A DNA stretch of 64,000 nucleotides from Yersinia similis (GTDB lineage: Bacteria; Pseudomonadota; Gammaproteobacteria; Enterobacterales; Enterobacteriaceae): NCBI RefSeq assembly GCF_001053095.1, contig NZ_CGBP01000001.1, forward strand, positions 62,001 to 126,000. The letters run 5' to 3'. Below are positions 8,692-18,257 of the stretch, one piece after another (positions within the stretch are counted from its first letter, which is position 1; every line of letters begins with the position of its first letter). Position numbers and translations under genes: made by a program. The notes below the pieces were generated by a model that made no database searches, was not told the DNA's origin, and saw nothing but the letters and a program-made list of their open reading frames with translations.

Positions 8692-9785
8692 TAATTAATG
8701 CCAAAAGCAAAACCCGCTGCAACACCGACACCGCCTTCAGTGTCGGCAGAAACATTGACTCGCGTTATCGTTTTATGATTGATGTTCCAGTCGCCTCCCA
8801 CAGCGAGTGCACTTTGCCCGCGATAAGCACCTATCGCCATCCCAAACGATTTTTCATATCCGAATTTTTGAGGAATACCTGACATCGCCATTGCACCAGA
8901 AATACCTGCATTAGTCTTATTAAAATTCTTGTTAACTTTATCACTAAGTTGATTGTATTTATCATCAACATAACTTTTAGCATCGGATAATGACGTTTCA
9001 AACGCTGTATTTACCGTCTTATCCGTATAGCTATTTACATCATAAATAATTGATGAAACCTTACTATCCACATAGTTATAGGTGTTATTTAGCGTTTCTT
9101 TCGATTTCCCGTCCATGTATGTTTTAGTTGTATTAAATATCTCAGCAGTTTTACTGTCAGTATAAGTATTTGCACTATTCAATGTTTCAGATGATTTATT
9201 ATCAGTATAGTTATTTGCTGAATTTAGCGTTTCGGATGATTTGTTATCTGTGTATGTATTTGCATTATTAATTGTTTCAGTCGCTTTGTTATCCGTGTAT
9301 GTATTCGCATTATTAAGTGTTTCGGTCGCGTTGTTATCCACATATATATTAGCGCTATTAAGTGTCTCACCAGCTTTAACAACCAGTTGACCGACATTCG
9401 CTGCATCGGTATCTACCACCCCCGCTTTAACACCGGTTATCTGGCGATCACCGATGTTCATTTCATCAGATCGTGTTGCATTGGAGCCGCTACCAATAGC
9501 AATTCCGCCATTCGTTGACATGCCGCCACCTACCGATACTCCATCCCCATCACTAACACTGCCATTCCCAATGACAACGCCATTTGTCGAGTTAGATAAG
9601 CTGCCACCGTTGCCAACAACCACACCATTTGTCGAACCGCCAAGCGAGTTATTATTCCCTACCGCAGTTCCATTGCCAATAACCCCCGTATTTAAATCAC
9701 CGATATTGACATCCGCGAACACAGACCCAGAAAAAATTGCCGTGATGATAACAACCGATTTTTTAAAATTACTTTTTGTAAACAT
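8691..9785 (-). CDS. yadB: Trimeric autotransporter adhesin YadB
   Basis: 364 residues. A signal peptide (cleavage likely after SVFA, residue 24) is followed by a short head of Gly-rich left-handed repeats (VVVGNG, VVIGNG, IAIGSG). A neck GDRQITGVKAGVVDTDAANV lies at about 112-131, and eight pentadecad stalk repeats begin with Y at 148, 163, 178, 193, 208, 223, 238 and 253. The YadA-type beta-barrel anchor is at about 290-364. The protein should trimerise and display on the outer membrane. It is the first gene of yadB-yadC, with its promoter in the 228 bases before the hairpin at 10014. It is shorter than YadA because the head is reduced. Confidence 0.93.
   Translation of the reverse strand: MFTKSNFKKSVVIITAIFSGSVFADVNIGDLNTGVIGNGTAVGNNNSLGGSTNGVVVGNGGSLSNSTNGVVIGNGSVSDGDGVSVGGGMSTNGGIAIGSGSNATRSDEMNIGDRQITGVKAGVVDTDAANVGQLVVKAGETLNSANIYVDNNATETLNNANTYTDNKATETINNANTYTDNKSSETLNSANNYTDNKSSETLNSANTYTDSKTAEIFNTTKTYMDGKSKETLNNTYNYVDSKVSSIIYDVNSYTDKTVNTAFETSLSDAKSYVDDKYNQLSDKVNKNFNKTNAGISGAMAMSGIPQKFGYEKSFGMAIGAYRGQSALAVGGDWNINHKTITRVNVSADTEGGVGVAAGFAFGIN
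8985..9344. repeat. 45-bp coding tandem repeats in the yadB stalk
   Basis: Eight consecutive 45-bp units encode 15-residue coiled-coil repeats (consensus YTDNKSSETLNSANT). The middle units, about 9130-9340, are nearly identical at the DNA level, so copy number could vary by recombination or slippage without breaking the frame. Confidence 0.85.
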
Positions 9786-10013
9786 GTTTAATATCCATAA
9801 GTGCTATTAGGGTTTGCATTATTTTCACCCCGTTATATTTTGACACATTGATACCGACTCAATGGGGCGTCCATTCCATTACAACCATATTTTGGTTAAT
9901 ATTATCCAGAGAACATTCTCCTTCGGATATAACCAAAACCATTCTATCTATTGTTCTGCCTCGAATGAATTGCAAAAATGAGGAGAGGGGTTGCAATAAA
10001 TGTCTGTCGGGAA
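9786..10013. other. yadBC upstream region
   Basis: 228 AT-rich bases upstream of the yadB ATG that should contain its promoter. Two overlapping open frames of 60-66 codons on opposite strands lack ribosome sites and known motifs. No regulator site was recognised. Confidence 0.4.
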
Positions 10014-10072
10014 TTTTTATTTCTAAATGAATACCACGTCCATAGGACGTGGTATTCATTTAGAAATAAAAA
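10014..10072. repeat. Perfect 28-bp inverted repeat with 3-base loop
   Basis: Bases 10014-10041 and 10045-10072 are exact reverse complements separated by ATA. The arms contain TTTTTATTTC at the outside and CCACGTCC at the centre. It lies between ansB (stop at 10103) and the yadB promoter. It could act as a bidirectional terminator because the arm ends give T-rich tails on both strands. A stem this long and perfect is unusual for a terminator and recalls the end hairpins of single-strand transposons, though no transposase is adjacent. Confidence 0.9.
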
Positions 10073-10102
10073 GACCGTAGCCTTCGCAAAAGATTCACAG
10101 CA

Positions 10103-11140
10103 TCAATATGCGTGGAATATTTTTTGAATTTCTTGTGGTTTTTGAGTTTGCGTTAGTGCTAACTGTAATAAAACCCGTGCTTTCTGTGGATTAAGTGCAC
10201 CCGCAGCGACAAAGCCGTATTTAGCGTCATCAATTTCAGCACCTTCTGTGGTTAAACCACTGGGCACTCGAGACGAGCGCACAACTGCAACCCCGTGACT
10301 TGCGGCGGTTGCCAGCGTATCGAAAACCGTATGATAGAGATTGCCGTTCCCCACGCCAGCACTGACAATCCCCTGATAACCATCGGCAATCAATGCCTTG
10401 GCTGGGATGTCCGATGCATTAGCATAGTTATAAATAATACCAACTTTCGGTAATGTATTTAGCTTACTGATATCAAAAGCAGGTTGTTTTGCTGTTGGTT
10501 GATGCAAATAATTAACCTTGCCGTCATAGATATACCCCAATGGCCCTGTATTCGGTGATTGGAATGTTTGCACTGATGTGGTGTTAGTTTTTACCACATC
10601 ACGACCAGTGAGTACGGTGTCATTCATTGCCACAAGCACACCCCGTTTAGCCGAGTCTGCTTCACTGGCGACCACCACCGCGTTGTAGAGGTTCAACGGG
10701 CCGTCTGCCCCTAATGCCGTTGCCGGACGCATTGCGCCGACTATCACTACGGGTTTATCACAATTGACGGTTAAATCGAGGAAATAAGCTGTTTCCTCTA
10801 AGGTGTCCGTCCCATGGGTTATGACAAAACCGTCTGTTTTAGTACAGTCTTCGTTGATTTTTTTCGCCAGAGTGAGCCAAACATCATCATTCATATCTTG
10901 TGAGCCGATATTCACCACTTGTTCGCCCTGAATATTAGCAATATCTTTTATGGCCGGAACGGCCTCTACCAGTGCTTCAACCCCCAATTTGCCAGCGGTA
11001 TAATTGGATTTTGTGGCAGAATCACCTCCCCCGGCGATGGTACCCCCGGTTGCCAATAAAGTAATATTAGGTAGAGCAAAAGCCGGGCTGCTGATCCCTA
11101 CAAATATTCCGGCGAGTACAGTTAGCTTTATGTATTTCAT
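10103..11140 (-). CDS. ansB: Periplasmic type II L-asparaginase
   Basis: 345 residues with a signal peptide (MKYIKLTVLAG...SPAFA, cleaved after about residue 22). The two threonine active-site motifs are ATGGTIAG (30-37) and HGTDTLEE (109-116). C99 and C127 match the disulfide pair of E. coli AnsB. It hydrolyses asparagine to aspartate and ammonia in the periplasm with high affinity; the E. coli gene is induced anaerobically by FNR and CRP. It stands alone between yadBC and ycaO, divergent from ycaO with a 148-base shared upstream region. A CRP-like half-site (TGTGA) is visible there but no full site. Confidence 0.95.
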   Translation of the reverse strand: MKYIKLTVLAGIFVGISSPAFALPNITLLATGGTIAGGGDSATKSNYTAGKLGVEALVEAVPAIKDIANIQGEQVVNIGSQDMNDDVWLTLAKKINEDCTKTDGFVITHGTDTLEETAYFLDLTVNCDKPVVIVGAMRPATALGADGPLNLYNAVVVASEADSAKRGVLVAMNDTVLTGRDVVKTNTTSVQTFQSPNTGPLGYIYDGKVNYLHQPTAKQPAFDISKLNTLPKVGIIYNYANASDIPAKALIADGYQGIVSAGVGNGNLYHTVFDTLATAASHGVAVVRSSRVPSGLTTEGAEIDDAKYGFVAAGALNPQKARVLLQLALTQTQKPQEIQKIFHAY

Positions 11141-11288
11141 ATAATTACCCCATTATTTATAAGCTAATTAATTATCCGGAATATCCATATGAAAACTGTG
11201 ATATCTACTGTGCTTTCGGAATACATGGAGCTATTAACCAAAACCCCGTATGATTGCACGCTTTTAGTACCGCCAAAAAGTGAAGACA

Positions 11289-13055
11289 ATGACGCAAACT
11301 TTTATTCCCGGCAAAGACGCTGCGCTGGAAGACTCCATCTCCCGTTTTCAGCAAAAACTGAACGACCTCGGTTTTAATATTGAAGAAGCCTCCTGGCTTA
11401 ACCCTGTTCCTCACGTTTGGTCGGTACATATTCGCGACCGCGACTGCCCGCTGTGTTTTACCAACGGCAAAGGTGCCAGCAAAAAAGCGGCCTTGGCATC
11501 AGCTCTGGGCGAATATTTTGAGCGTTTATCCACCAACTATTTCTTCGCTGATTTCTATCTGGGCAAAGCCATCGCTGAAGGTGATTTCGTTCATTACCCA
11601 AACGAGAAATGGTTCCCGATCCCGGCGGATAATCTACTACCGGAAGGCATTCTGGATGAGCGTCTGCTGGCGTTTTACGATCCAGAACAAGAGTTGGTCG
11701 CCAGTGATTTGGTTGATTTGCAGTCGGGTAATACCAAACGAGGTATCTGTTCACTACCCTTTACTCGTCAATCAGATTTAGAAACTGTCTATATCCCGAT
11801 GAATATTATCGGTAATTTGTATGTTTCAAACGGTATGTCAGCCGGGAATACCGCTAACGAAGCCCGCGTACAGGCGCTGTCTGAAGTTTTTGAGCGTTAT
11901 GTGAAAAACCGCATTATTGCGGAGTCCATCAGCTTGCCAGAGATCCCCACGGAGGTATTGAATCGCTATCCAGACGTGGTGGAAGCTATCACTAAGCTGG
12001 AAGAAGAAGGTTTTCCTATCCTGTCTTACGATGCCTCTCTGGGGGGAGCTTACCCGGTTATCTGTGTCGTGCTGTTTAACCCGTCAAACGGTACCTGCTT
12101 CGCATCATTCGGCGCACACCCCGATTTTGGAGTGGCATTGGAACGCACAGTGACGGAGTTATTACAGGGCCGCAGTCTGAAAGATCTTGATGTCTTTACT
12201 GCACCGACCTTTGATGACGAAGAAGTGGCAGAACATACCAACCTGGAAACCCACTTTATCGATTCAAGCGGTCTAATTAGTTGGGATATGTTTAAGCAGG
12301 ATGCAGATTACCCATTTGTTGACTGGAGCTTCAAGGGCACCACGGAAGAAGAGTTCGCGACATTGATGGCTATCTTCCAAGAAGAAGGTGCCGAAGTGTA
12401 CATCGCAGATTATGAGCACTTAGGTGTCTACGCCTGCCGGATCTTGGTTCCGGGGATGTCTGATATCTACCCTGCCGAAGACTTGCTGATGGCGAACAAC
12501 ACCATGGGCGTGCATCTGCGTGAGACTTTACTGGCCTTGCCAGATACAGACTGGCAGCCAGCACAGTACCTGGAATTGATTCAGCTGATTGATGATGAAG
12601 GCTTGGATGATTTTGCCCGCGTGCGTGAACTGCTTGGTATCGCCTCCGGTAAAGATAATGGCTGGTATACTTTGCGGGTCGGCGAGCTGAAATCAATGCT
12701 GGCACTGGCGGGCGGTGATCTGGAGCAAGCGCTGATCTGGGTTGAATGGACACAAGACTTTAACTCTTCCGTCTTTACAGCAAAACAGGCCAACTATTAC
12801 CGTTGCCTGCAAACGCTACTGCTATTGAACCAAGAACCCGATCGTGATCCAATGCAATATTACAATGCATTCGTCAAGATGTATGGTCAGGAAGCTGTCG
12901 ATACCGCCTCAGCGGCATTATCGGGTGAGATTCGCTTCAACGGTCTGTTCAGTGTTGACGAAGATCTGAAAGCATTACCCGCTCATCAGGCTTTACTCGG
13001 CGCTTATGCTAAGTTGCAGGCGGCTAAACGTCGCCATTGGGCTAAAAGCGAGTAA
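11289..13055 (+). CDS. ycaO: YcaO: ribosomal S12 beta-methylthiolation accessory protein
   Basis: 588 residues from the ATG at 11289 (MTQTFIPGKDAALEDS), matching the E. coli start and length (586). A GTG nine bases earlier is in frame but less likely. The protein is the founding member of the YcaO superfamily, which activates amide backbones with ATP. The conserved stretches SALGEYFERLSTNY, LSEVFERYVKNR and GAHPDFGVALERTVTE hold the acidic residues that bind Mg-ATP. The C-terminal roughly 180 residues are helical and TPR-like, typical of this subgroup. In E. coli it assists RimO in modifying S12. No peptide substrate or cyclodehydratase partner gene is adjacent, so a natural-product role is not supported. 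It precedes focA as in E. coli. Confidence 0.95.
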   Translation: MTQTFIPGKDAALEDSISRFQQKLNDLGFNIEEASWLNPVPHVWSVHIRDRDCPLCFTNGKGASKKAALASALGEYFERLSTNYFFADFYLGKAIAEGDFVHYPNEKWFPIPADNLLPEGILDERLLAFYDPEQELVASDLVDLQSGNTKRGICSLPFTRQSDLETVYIPMNIIGNLYVSNGMSAGNTANEARVQALSEVFERYVKNRIIAESISLPEIPTEVLNRYPDVVEAITKLEEEGFPILSYDASLGGAYPVICVVLFNPSNGTCFASFGAHPDFGVALERTVTELLQGRSLKDLDVFTAPTFDDEEVAEHTNLETHFIDSSGLISWDMFKQDADYPFVDWSFKGTTEEEFATLMAIFQEEGAEVYIADYEHLGVYACRILVPGMSDIYPAEDLLMANNTMGVHLRETLLALPDTDWQPAQYLELIQLIDDEGLDDFARVRELLGIASGKDNGWYTLRVGELKSMLALAGGDLEQALIWVEWTQDFNSSVFTAKQANYYRCLQTLLLLNQEPDRDPMQYYNAFVKMYGQEAVDTASAALSGEIRFNGLFSVDEDLKALPAHQALLGAYAKLQAAKRRHWAKSE

Positions 13056-13652
13056 TACGGCTCTTCCTTACCGCTCCGCCAAGTTATTGAGTTTGTAGCT
13101 TGGCGACAAACGGACGGATCCCGAATCACTGACGCCTGTCAGTGATTCGGGCAAGAGTGATTCAGGTAAAAAACATGCCGCTACCCCCCTAGCAATACCC
13201 AGCCAAAAGGCGATAAGCCCCCCTACTCAAGATGAGAAAAACCTAAAGCGTCAGTACGTATTTTCACCACACCTTTTTATTTCGTTCTGGCTGTTGCTTA
13301 TTTATTGTTGCAGTTATTCCTTATTAAAAATAAATACACTCATCTGAGTCTGGCTATTGTTTCTGTTATAAAAAACATTATTTTCTGACACCCAAATGAC
13401 TTTTTTGAACAATTATTTTTTTCTAAAAAGGTAAAAAAGATACAGAGGTAAATAAATAGTTAATTTTTAATGAACAGCACCAATAAAAACAGCTACAAAC
13501 CTCCCTTTTTTTTAACTTTCTCGGCAACGTTCAGGCTGTTAAATCAAAATTTTTTGCAAAAATTAAAATATTTTTTTCTGTTTAAAATCAATATAATAGA
13601 TCGATAATCCCTATGAAAAACAAGGTTTAAGGGTAAGCTAAACTCGCCCAAT
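13056..13652. other. Long upstream region of focA-pflB
   Basis: About 600 bases, AT-rich in the second half, with no gene. It contains a perfect 14-bp inverted repeat at 13120-13151. In E. coli the focA-pfl upstream region carries several FNR, ArcA and IHF sites and multiple promoters, so a similarly complex control region is likely. The TTTTTT- and AAAA-rich stretches at 13420-13600 would suit bending proteins. Confidence 0.5.
13120..13151. repeat. Perfect 14-bp inverted repeat (hairpin) after ycaO
   Basis: CCCGAATCACTGAC (13120-13133) and GTCAGTGATTCGGG (13138-13151) flank a GCCT loop. A further partial copy, AGTGATTCAGG, follows at about 13157. It lies 65 bases after the ycaO stop, with no T run behind it. 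It may be the ycaO 3' end or an operator for the focA region. Confidence 0.75.
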
Positions 13653-13666
13653 ATGATCCATATCAA
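13653..13666 (+). promoter_or_regulatory. FNR-type box of the focA-pflB promoter
   Basis: ATGAT-CCAT-ATCAA matches the FNR consensus TTGATnnnnATCAA at 9 of 10 fixed positions. Its centre is about 41.5 bases before the start expected from a -10-like TAGTAT at 13689-13694, the spacing of a class II FNR-activated promoter. This fits anaerobic induction of focA and pflB as known in E. coli. Confidence 0.7.
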
Positions 13667-13732
13667 TTTTCACGCTATACTGCTTTGCTAGTATCTCACT
13701 GTGCTTTATTAACCCTATAAGAGAGAGTTAGT

Positions 13733-14590
13733 GTGAAAGCTGACAACCCCTTCGATGCATTATTACCTTCGGCAATGGCTAAAGTAGCTGAAGATGCTGG
13801 TGTCTATAAAGCCACCAAGCATCCGATGAAAACTTTTTATTTAGCGATTACCGCGGGTGTCTTTATTTCCATTGCGTTTGTTTTTTATATTACAGCAACC
13901 ACCGGTACTGCAGGTGTCCCTTTTGGCTTTGCCAAACTGGTCGGTGGTATTTGTTTCTCCCTAGGGCTAATGTTAGTCGTGGTGTGTGGAGGTGATCTTT
14001 TCACTTCAACTGTGCTTACCACTGTTGCCAAAGCCAGTGGCCGTATCACCTGGCGTCAGTTGGCAACTAACTGGGTTAATGTCTATATTGGGAACTTGTT
14101 CGGCGCACTGTTCTTCGTCGGCCTTATCTGGTTTGCAGGCCAATATACCGTGGCAAATGGCCAATGGGGCTTGAATGTTCTGCAAACGGCAGAACACAAA
14201 TTGCACCACACTTTTATTGAGGCAGTGTGTTTAGGTATTTTGGCTAACTTGATGGTTTGCCTGGCGGTTTGGATGAGTTACTCCGGCCGTACCATAACAG
14301 ACAAAATGTTGGCGATGATTTTACCGGTGGGAATGTTTGTTGCCAGCGGTTTTGAGCACAGCATCGCCAATATGTTTATGATCCCGTTGGGTATTGTGAT
14401 TAAAAACTTTGCTTCACCTGAGTTTTGGCAAGCCATCGGTTCAGCACCTGAGCAATTCGCTCACTTGACCGTAAGTAACTTTATTATTGATAACCTGATC
14501 CCAGTCACCATAGGCAACATCATTGGTGGCGGACTACTGGTAGGGTTGACTTATTGGGTAATTTATCTGCGCGGTGACCAGCAACATTAA
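13733..14590 (+). CDS. focA: Formate channel FocA
   Basis: 285 residues from a GTG start ([15 protein letters not shown]) preceded by a purine-rich ribosome site (AGAGAGAG). It belongs to the formate/nitrite transporter family, with six membrane helices and an aquaporin-like pentamer. The omega-loop segment [10 protein letters not shown] and the conserved pore histidine in [10 protein letters not shown] are present. It exports formate made by PflB and re-imports it at low pH. It is the first gene of focA-pflB, 55 bases upstream of pflB, with FNR-dependent control inferred from the upstream box. Confidence 0.97.
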   Translation: MKADNPFDALLPSAMAKVAEDAGVYKATKHPMKTFYLAITAGVFISIAFVFYITATTGTAGVPFGFAKLVGGICFSLGLMLVVVCGGDLFTSTVLTTVAKASGRITWRQLATNWVNVYIGNLFGALFFVGLIWFAGQYTVANGQWGLNVLQTAEHKLHHTFIEAVCLGILANLMVCLAVWMSYSGRTITDKMLAMILPVGMFVASGFEHSIANMFMIPLGIVIKNFASPEFWQAIGSAPEQFAHLTVSNFIIDNLIPVTIGNIIGGGLLVGLTYWVIYLRGDQQH

Positions 14591-14645
14591 CGTGTGGCCG
14601 CTACGTCTGGTTTTCGAGAAATTAACATTAAAAGGTAGATGCATT

Positions 14646-16928
14646 ATGACCGAACTTAATGAGAAATTGGCCAAAGCATGGCACGGTTTTACCAAGGGTG
14701 ATTGGCAGAATGAAGTCAACGTTCGTGACTTTATCCAGAAAAACTACACCCCTTATGAAGGTGATGAATCCTTCCTTGCCGGCTCTACCGAAGCGACCGA
14801 CAAGCTGTGGGCGCAAGTTATGGAAGGTATTAAACTGGAAAACCGCACCCATGCGCCAGTGGATTTCGATACCGACGTAGCATCAACCATTATCTCCCAC
14901 GATGCAGGCTACATTAATAAAGATCTGGAAACTGTCGTTGGTTTACAGACTGAAGCGCCATTGAAACGTGCTCTGATCCCATTCGGCGGCATCAAAATGG
15001 TCGAAGGCTCTTGCAAAGTTTATGGTCGTGAGCTTGATCCACAACTGAAAAAAGTCTTTACCGAATACCGTAAAACACATAACCAAGGTGTGTTTGACGT
15101 TTATACCAAAGACATCCTGAACTGCCGTAAATCTGGTGTGCTGACTGGCTTGCCAGATGCGTATGGACGTGGTCGTATCATCGGTGACTACCGTCGTGTT
15201 GCGGTATACGGTATCGACTTCCTGATGAAAGACAAACTGGCTCAGTTCAATTCACTGCAGGCAGATTTGGAAAACGGCAAAGATCTGGAAATGACTATCC
15301 AGTTGCGCGAAGAAATTGCTGAACAGCATCGCGCCCTGGCTCAAATCAAAGAGATGGCGGCTAAATACGGCTGTGATATTTCAGGTCCGGCGACTAACGC
15401 CCGTGAAGCAGTTCAGTGGACTTACTTCGGCTATTTGGCTGCAGTTAAATCCCAGAACGGCGCAGCAATGTCCTTCGGCCGTGTTTCTACCTTCCTTGAT
15501 GTGTACATCGAACGTGACATGAAAGAAGGTAAACTGACTGAAATCGAAGCGCAGGAACTGATTGACCATTTGGTTATGAAACTGCGTATGGTTCGCTTCC
15601 TGCGTACGCCTGAATATGATGAGCTGTTCTCTGGTGACCCAATCTGGGCAACCGAGTCTCTGGCAGGTATGGGCGTTGATGGGCGTACTTTGGTCACTAA
15701 AACCAGCTTCCGCTTCCTGAATACCCTGTATACCATGGGGCCATCTCCAGAGCCGAACATGACCATTCTGTGGTCTGAGAAGCTGCCACTGAATTTCAAA
15801 AAATATGCGGCTAAAGTGTCTATCGATACTTCATCTGTACAGTATGAAAACGATGACCTGATGCGTCCTGACTTCAACAACGATGACTACGCTATCGCGT
15901 GTTGTGTCAGCCCAATGATTGTGGGTAAACAAATGCAGTTCTTCGGCGCCCGTGCCAACTTGGCTAAAACCATGTTGTACGCAATCAACGGCGGCGTTGA
16001 CGAAAAAATGAAGATCCAGGTGGGCCCGAAAGAAGCGCCAATGATGGATGAAGTGCTGGACTATGAAAAAGTCATGGAACGCATGGATCACTTTATGGAT
16101 TGGCTGGCTAAACAATACGTTACTGCGTTGAACATCATTCACTACATGCATGATAAGTACAGCTATGAAGCTGCACTGATGGCGCTGCATGACCGTGATG
16201 TTTACCGTACTATGGCATGTGGTATTGCAGGTCTGTCTGTTGCTGCTGACTCCCTGTCCGCTATCAAATATGCCAAAGTAACCACTATCCGTGATGCTGA
16301 TGGCCTGGCTGTTGACTTCAACATTGAAGGCGAATATCCACAGTTTGGTAACAACGACTCACGTGTTGATGATATTGCCTGTGATCTGGTTGAGCGCTTC
16401 ATGAAGAAAATTCAGAAGCTGCGTACTTACCGCAACGCGGTTCCAACTCAGTCCGTGCTGACCATCACGTCTAACGTTGTTTATGGTAAGAAAACAGGTA
16501 ACACCCCAGATGGCCGCCGTGCTGGTGCTCCATTTGGCCCAGGTGCTAACCCAATGCACGGTCGTGACCAAAAAGGTGCGGTTGCCTCTCTGACTTCCGT
16601 GGCTAAACTGCCGTTTGCTTACGCGAAAGATGGTATCTCATACACCTTCTCTATCGTGCCAAACGCACTGGGTAAAGATGATGAAGTCCGTAAAGCTAAC
16701 CTCGCTGGTCTGATGGATGGCTACTTCCATCACGAAGCGTCCATCGAAGGTGGCCAACACCTGAACGTGAACGTAATGAACCGTGAGATGCTGTTAGACG
16801 CGATGGAAAACCCGGAAAAATATCCGCAGTTGACTATTCGTGTATCTGGTTATGCTGTTCGCTTCAACGCGCTGACCAAAGAACAGCAGCAGGATGTAAT
16901 TACCCGTACCTTTACACAGTCAATCTAA
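14646..16928 (+). CDS. pflB: Formate C-acetyltransferase (pyruvate formate-lyase)
   Basis: 760 residues from the ATG at 14646 ([15 protein letters not shown]), identical in length to E. coli PflB. A longer in-frame extension from 14574 overlaps focA and is not supported. The catalytic cysteine pair is in IACCVSPM and the glycyl-radical site is in RVSGYAVRF near the C-terminus. The enzyme cleaves pyruvate with CoA to acetyl-CoA and formate in the anaerobic cytoplasm, after PflA installs the radical. Codon use is typical of a highly expressed gene. It is co-transcribed with focA. Confidence 0.99.
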   Translation: MTELNEKLAKAWHGFTKGDWQNEVNVRDFIQKNYTPYEGDESFLAGSTEATDKLWAQVMEGIKLENRTHAPVDFDTDVASTIISHDAGYINKDLETVVGLQTEAPLKRALIPFGGIKMVEGSCKVYGRELDPQLKKVFTEYRKTHNQGVFDVYTKDILNCRKSGVLTGLPDAYGRGRIIGDYRRVAVYGIDFLMKDKLAQFNSLQADLENGKDLEMTIQLREEIAEQHRALAQIKEMAAKYGCDISGPATNAREAVQWTYFGYLAAVKSQNGAAMSFGRVSTFLDVYIERDMKEGKLTEIEAQELIDHLVMKLRMVRFLRTPEYDELFSGDPIWATESLAGMGVDGRTLVTKTSFRFLNTLYTMGPSPEPNMTILWSEKLPLNFKKYAAKVSIDTSSVQYENDDLMRPDFNNDDYAIACCVSPMIVGKQMQFFGARANLAKTMLYAINGGVDEKMKIQVGPKEAPMMDEVLDYEKVMERMDHFMDWLAKQYVTALNIIHYMHDKYSYEAALMALHDRDVYRTMACGIAGLSVAADSLSAIKYAKVTTIRDADGLAVDFNIEGEYPQFGNNDSRVDDIACDLVERFMKKIQKLRTYRNAVPTQSVLTITSNVVYGKKTGNTPDGRRAGAPFGPGANPMHGRDQKGAVASLTSVAKLPFAYAKDGISYTFSIVPNALGKDDEVRKANLAGLMDGYFHHEASIEGGQHLNVNVMNREMLLDAMENPEKYPQLTIRVSGYAVRFNALTKEQQQDVITRTFTQSI

Positions 16929-16958
16929 TTTTTTGATGCAGTAAGGTGTTACAACATT

Positions 16959-16990
16959 AAAGGCTCCATATTTTATGGGGCCTTTATTTA
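16959..16990 (+). terminator. Terminator after pflB
   Basis: AAAGGCTCCATA and TATGGGGCCTTT form a 12-bp stem with one wobble around a TTT loop, followed by ATTTATT. It separates pflB from the oppositely oriented glycosyltransferase gene. Confidence 0.8.
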
Positions 16991-17045
16991 TTCAGGGTAG
17001 GAAATACCGGCTATATTGATGAGTGGATGAAAAATTCAAATATCA

Positions 17046-17720
17046 CTATTTTGAACCGTATTCCTTCATTTCATCGAATGTTCTGGTGAACTGATGTGTA
17101 CGGTCGATCTCTTTATATTCAATATCACTGATATCGGTACGCTGATAGCCAATAACCGGATAAACTCCATACCAGTTATCTATCTCCATTATTTTCAACC
17201 AGTTAGAATCCAAGCCGAACTCTGACGATGACTCACCATTGGTTAATCGCTGAACAGATTCAGTGTAGTTATTGATTAATTTTTCATAGTAATGATTATT
17301 GACCAGATAGCTGTTAGCCAAGTAGGCGAAATTTACTTTAAAAAAATTCTCATCAATAGCATTAACGATATAATAACTCGCGGATAAAAATGCAGCATCC
17401 CAGCGAATACTATTCAGTTTAGAGAAGAATTTGTTTGTCCGAATAATGGTTTCATCGTCATCGTCGAAGATCATGTCGTCTTCAAGTACCAAAATATTTT
17501 TCCAATTATTCTCTTGCGCCATTTTTAATACTGCAAGATGTGATTTTGCACAACCGATAAAACCTGACCCCGATCTTATTGCTTCAAAGCGGATTATTTT
17601 TTCAGGTGGAAAGCATACTTTTTCCAGTTCTTTTTTGATGTGCTCATTTCTATCCGTACGTTCCTTCAAATTAATGTAAACAACTTTGTCTACTAAAGAC
17701 CAATTCCAATTTCCATTCAT
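17046..17720 (-). CDS. Glycosyltransferase family 25 (LPS/surface glycan type)
   Basis: 224 residues. The N-terminus VVYINLKERTDRNEHI, the central CAKSHLAVL (57-65) and the acidic LVLEDDMIF motif (77-85) are hallmarks of family 25 transferases such as those of LPS outer-core synthesis. The acidic motif coordinates the metal and nucleotide sugar. There is no signal peptide or membrane segment, so it would act at the cytoplasmic face. The gene is AT-rich compared with its neighbours and lies in reverse orientation between pflB and pflA, which are adjacent in E. coli. Together these suggest acquisition by transfer. Its acceptor is unknown, and no other glycan gene is nearby. Confidence 0.75.
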   Translation of the reverse strand: MNGNWNWSLVDKVVYINLKERTDRNEHIKKELEKVCFPPEKIIRFEAIRSGSGFIGCAKSHLAVLKMAQENNWKNILVLEDDMIFDDDDETIIRTNKFFSKLNSIRWDAAFLSASYYIVNAIDENFFKVNFAYLANSYLVNNHYYEKLINNYTESVQRLTNGESSSEFGLDSNWLKIMEIDNWYGVYPVIGYQRTDISDIEYKEIDRTHQFTRTFDEMKEYGSK

Positions 17721-17741
17721 TAGTAAAACTCCATTTACATC

Positions 17742-17809
17742 TATACCAAAATAATTCCAGTTACAGGAAGGCAGCTACCGTACATGCATCTTGAAGTATG
17801 GCGGGTATA
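17742..17809. repeat. Short ERIC-end element (68 bp)
   Basis: It begins TATACCAAAATAATTCCAG and ends CTTGAAGTATGGCGGGTATA: the two termini found on the other elements in this window, joined with only about 28 bases between them. It has no coding capacity. It lies just upstream of the glycosyltransferase gene start. Confidence 0.7.
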
Positions 17810-18257
17810 ATTTTCCTGCCTATTATTACATAGAGCGTAGTTTGCCTACAATAACAGAACTGTATGAAATACACTCACCACATCGTTACATTAACGATTG
17901 GAAAATATTCAATTACCAATAAATACAGTCAGTTGATAGTACCCCTTAAGTTTTTAACTTAAAAACAGTCAAGTCTCCACGTTTTATGCTGTAACACACA
18001 TCTTAGCAAGAGTTATGCCATAAGAATTCATCCATCAGGTCATTGTTTTTATAAGAATGGTTTAATTTATGACTAATGGCATTATTTATAGTGAATAAAC
18101 AGCGTGACCAGACACTCATTGATCATAAAAATCCCAGTAAAAAATAGCATTATTTTTCATCTGATGTAATAGCTCCGTTGAGACAGCGGTGGTCGAAAAA
18201 TGAAAACAAATTCTAGGGTGAAGTTATCTGAAATAAGGCCATTATTTTGATAATATA

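Noticed and set aside
11189-11377. 62-codon frame overlapping the ycaO start
   Set aside because: It has a different frame from ycaO, lacks a ribosome site and extends into a secure gene.
11289-13055. YcaO as part of a ribosomally made peptide cluster
   Set aside because: No precursor peptide, cyclodehydratase partner or transporter is adjacent, and it matches the housekeeping S12-modification protein throughout.
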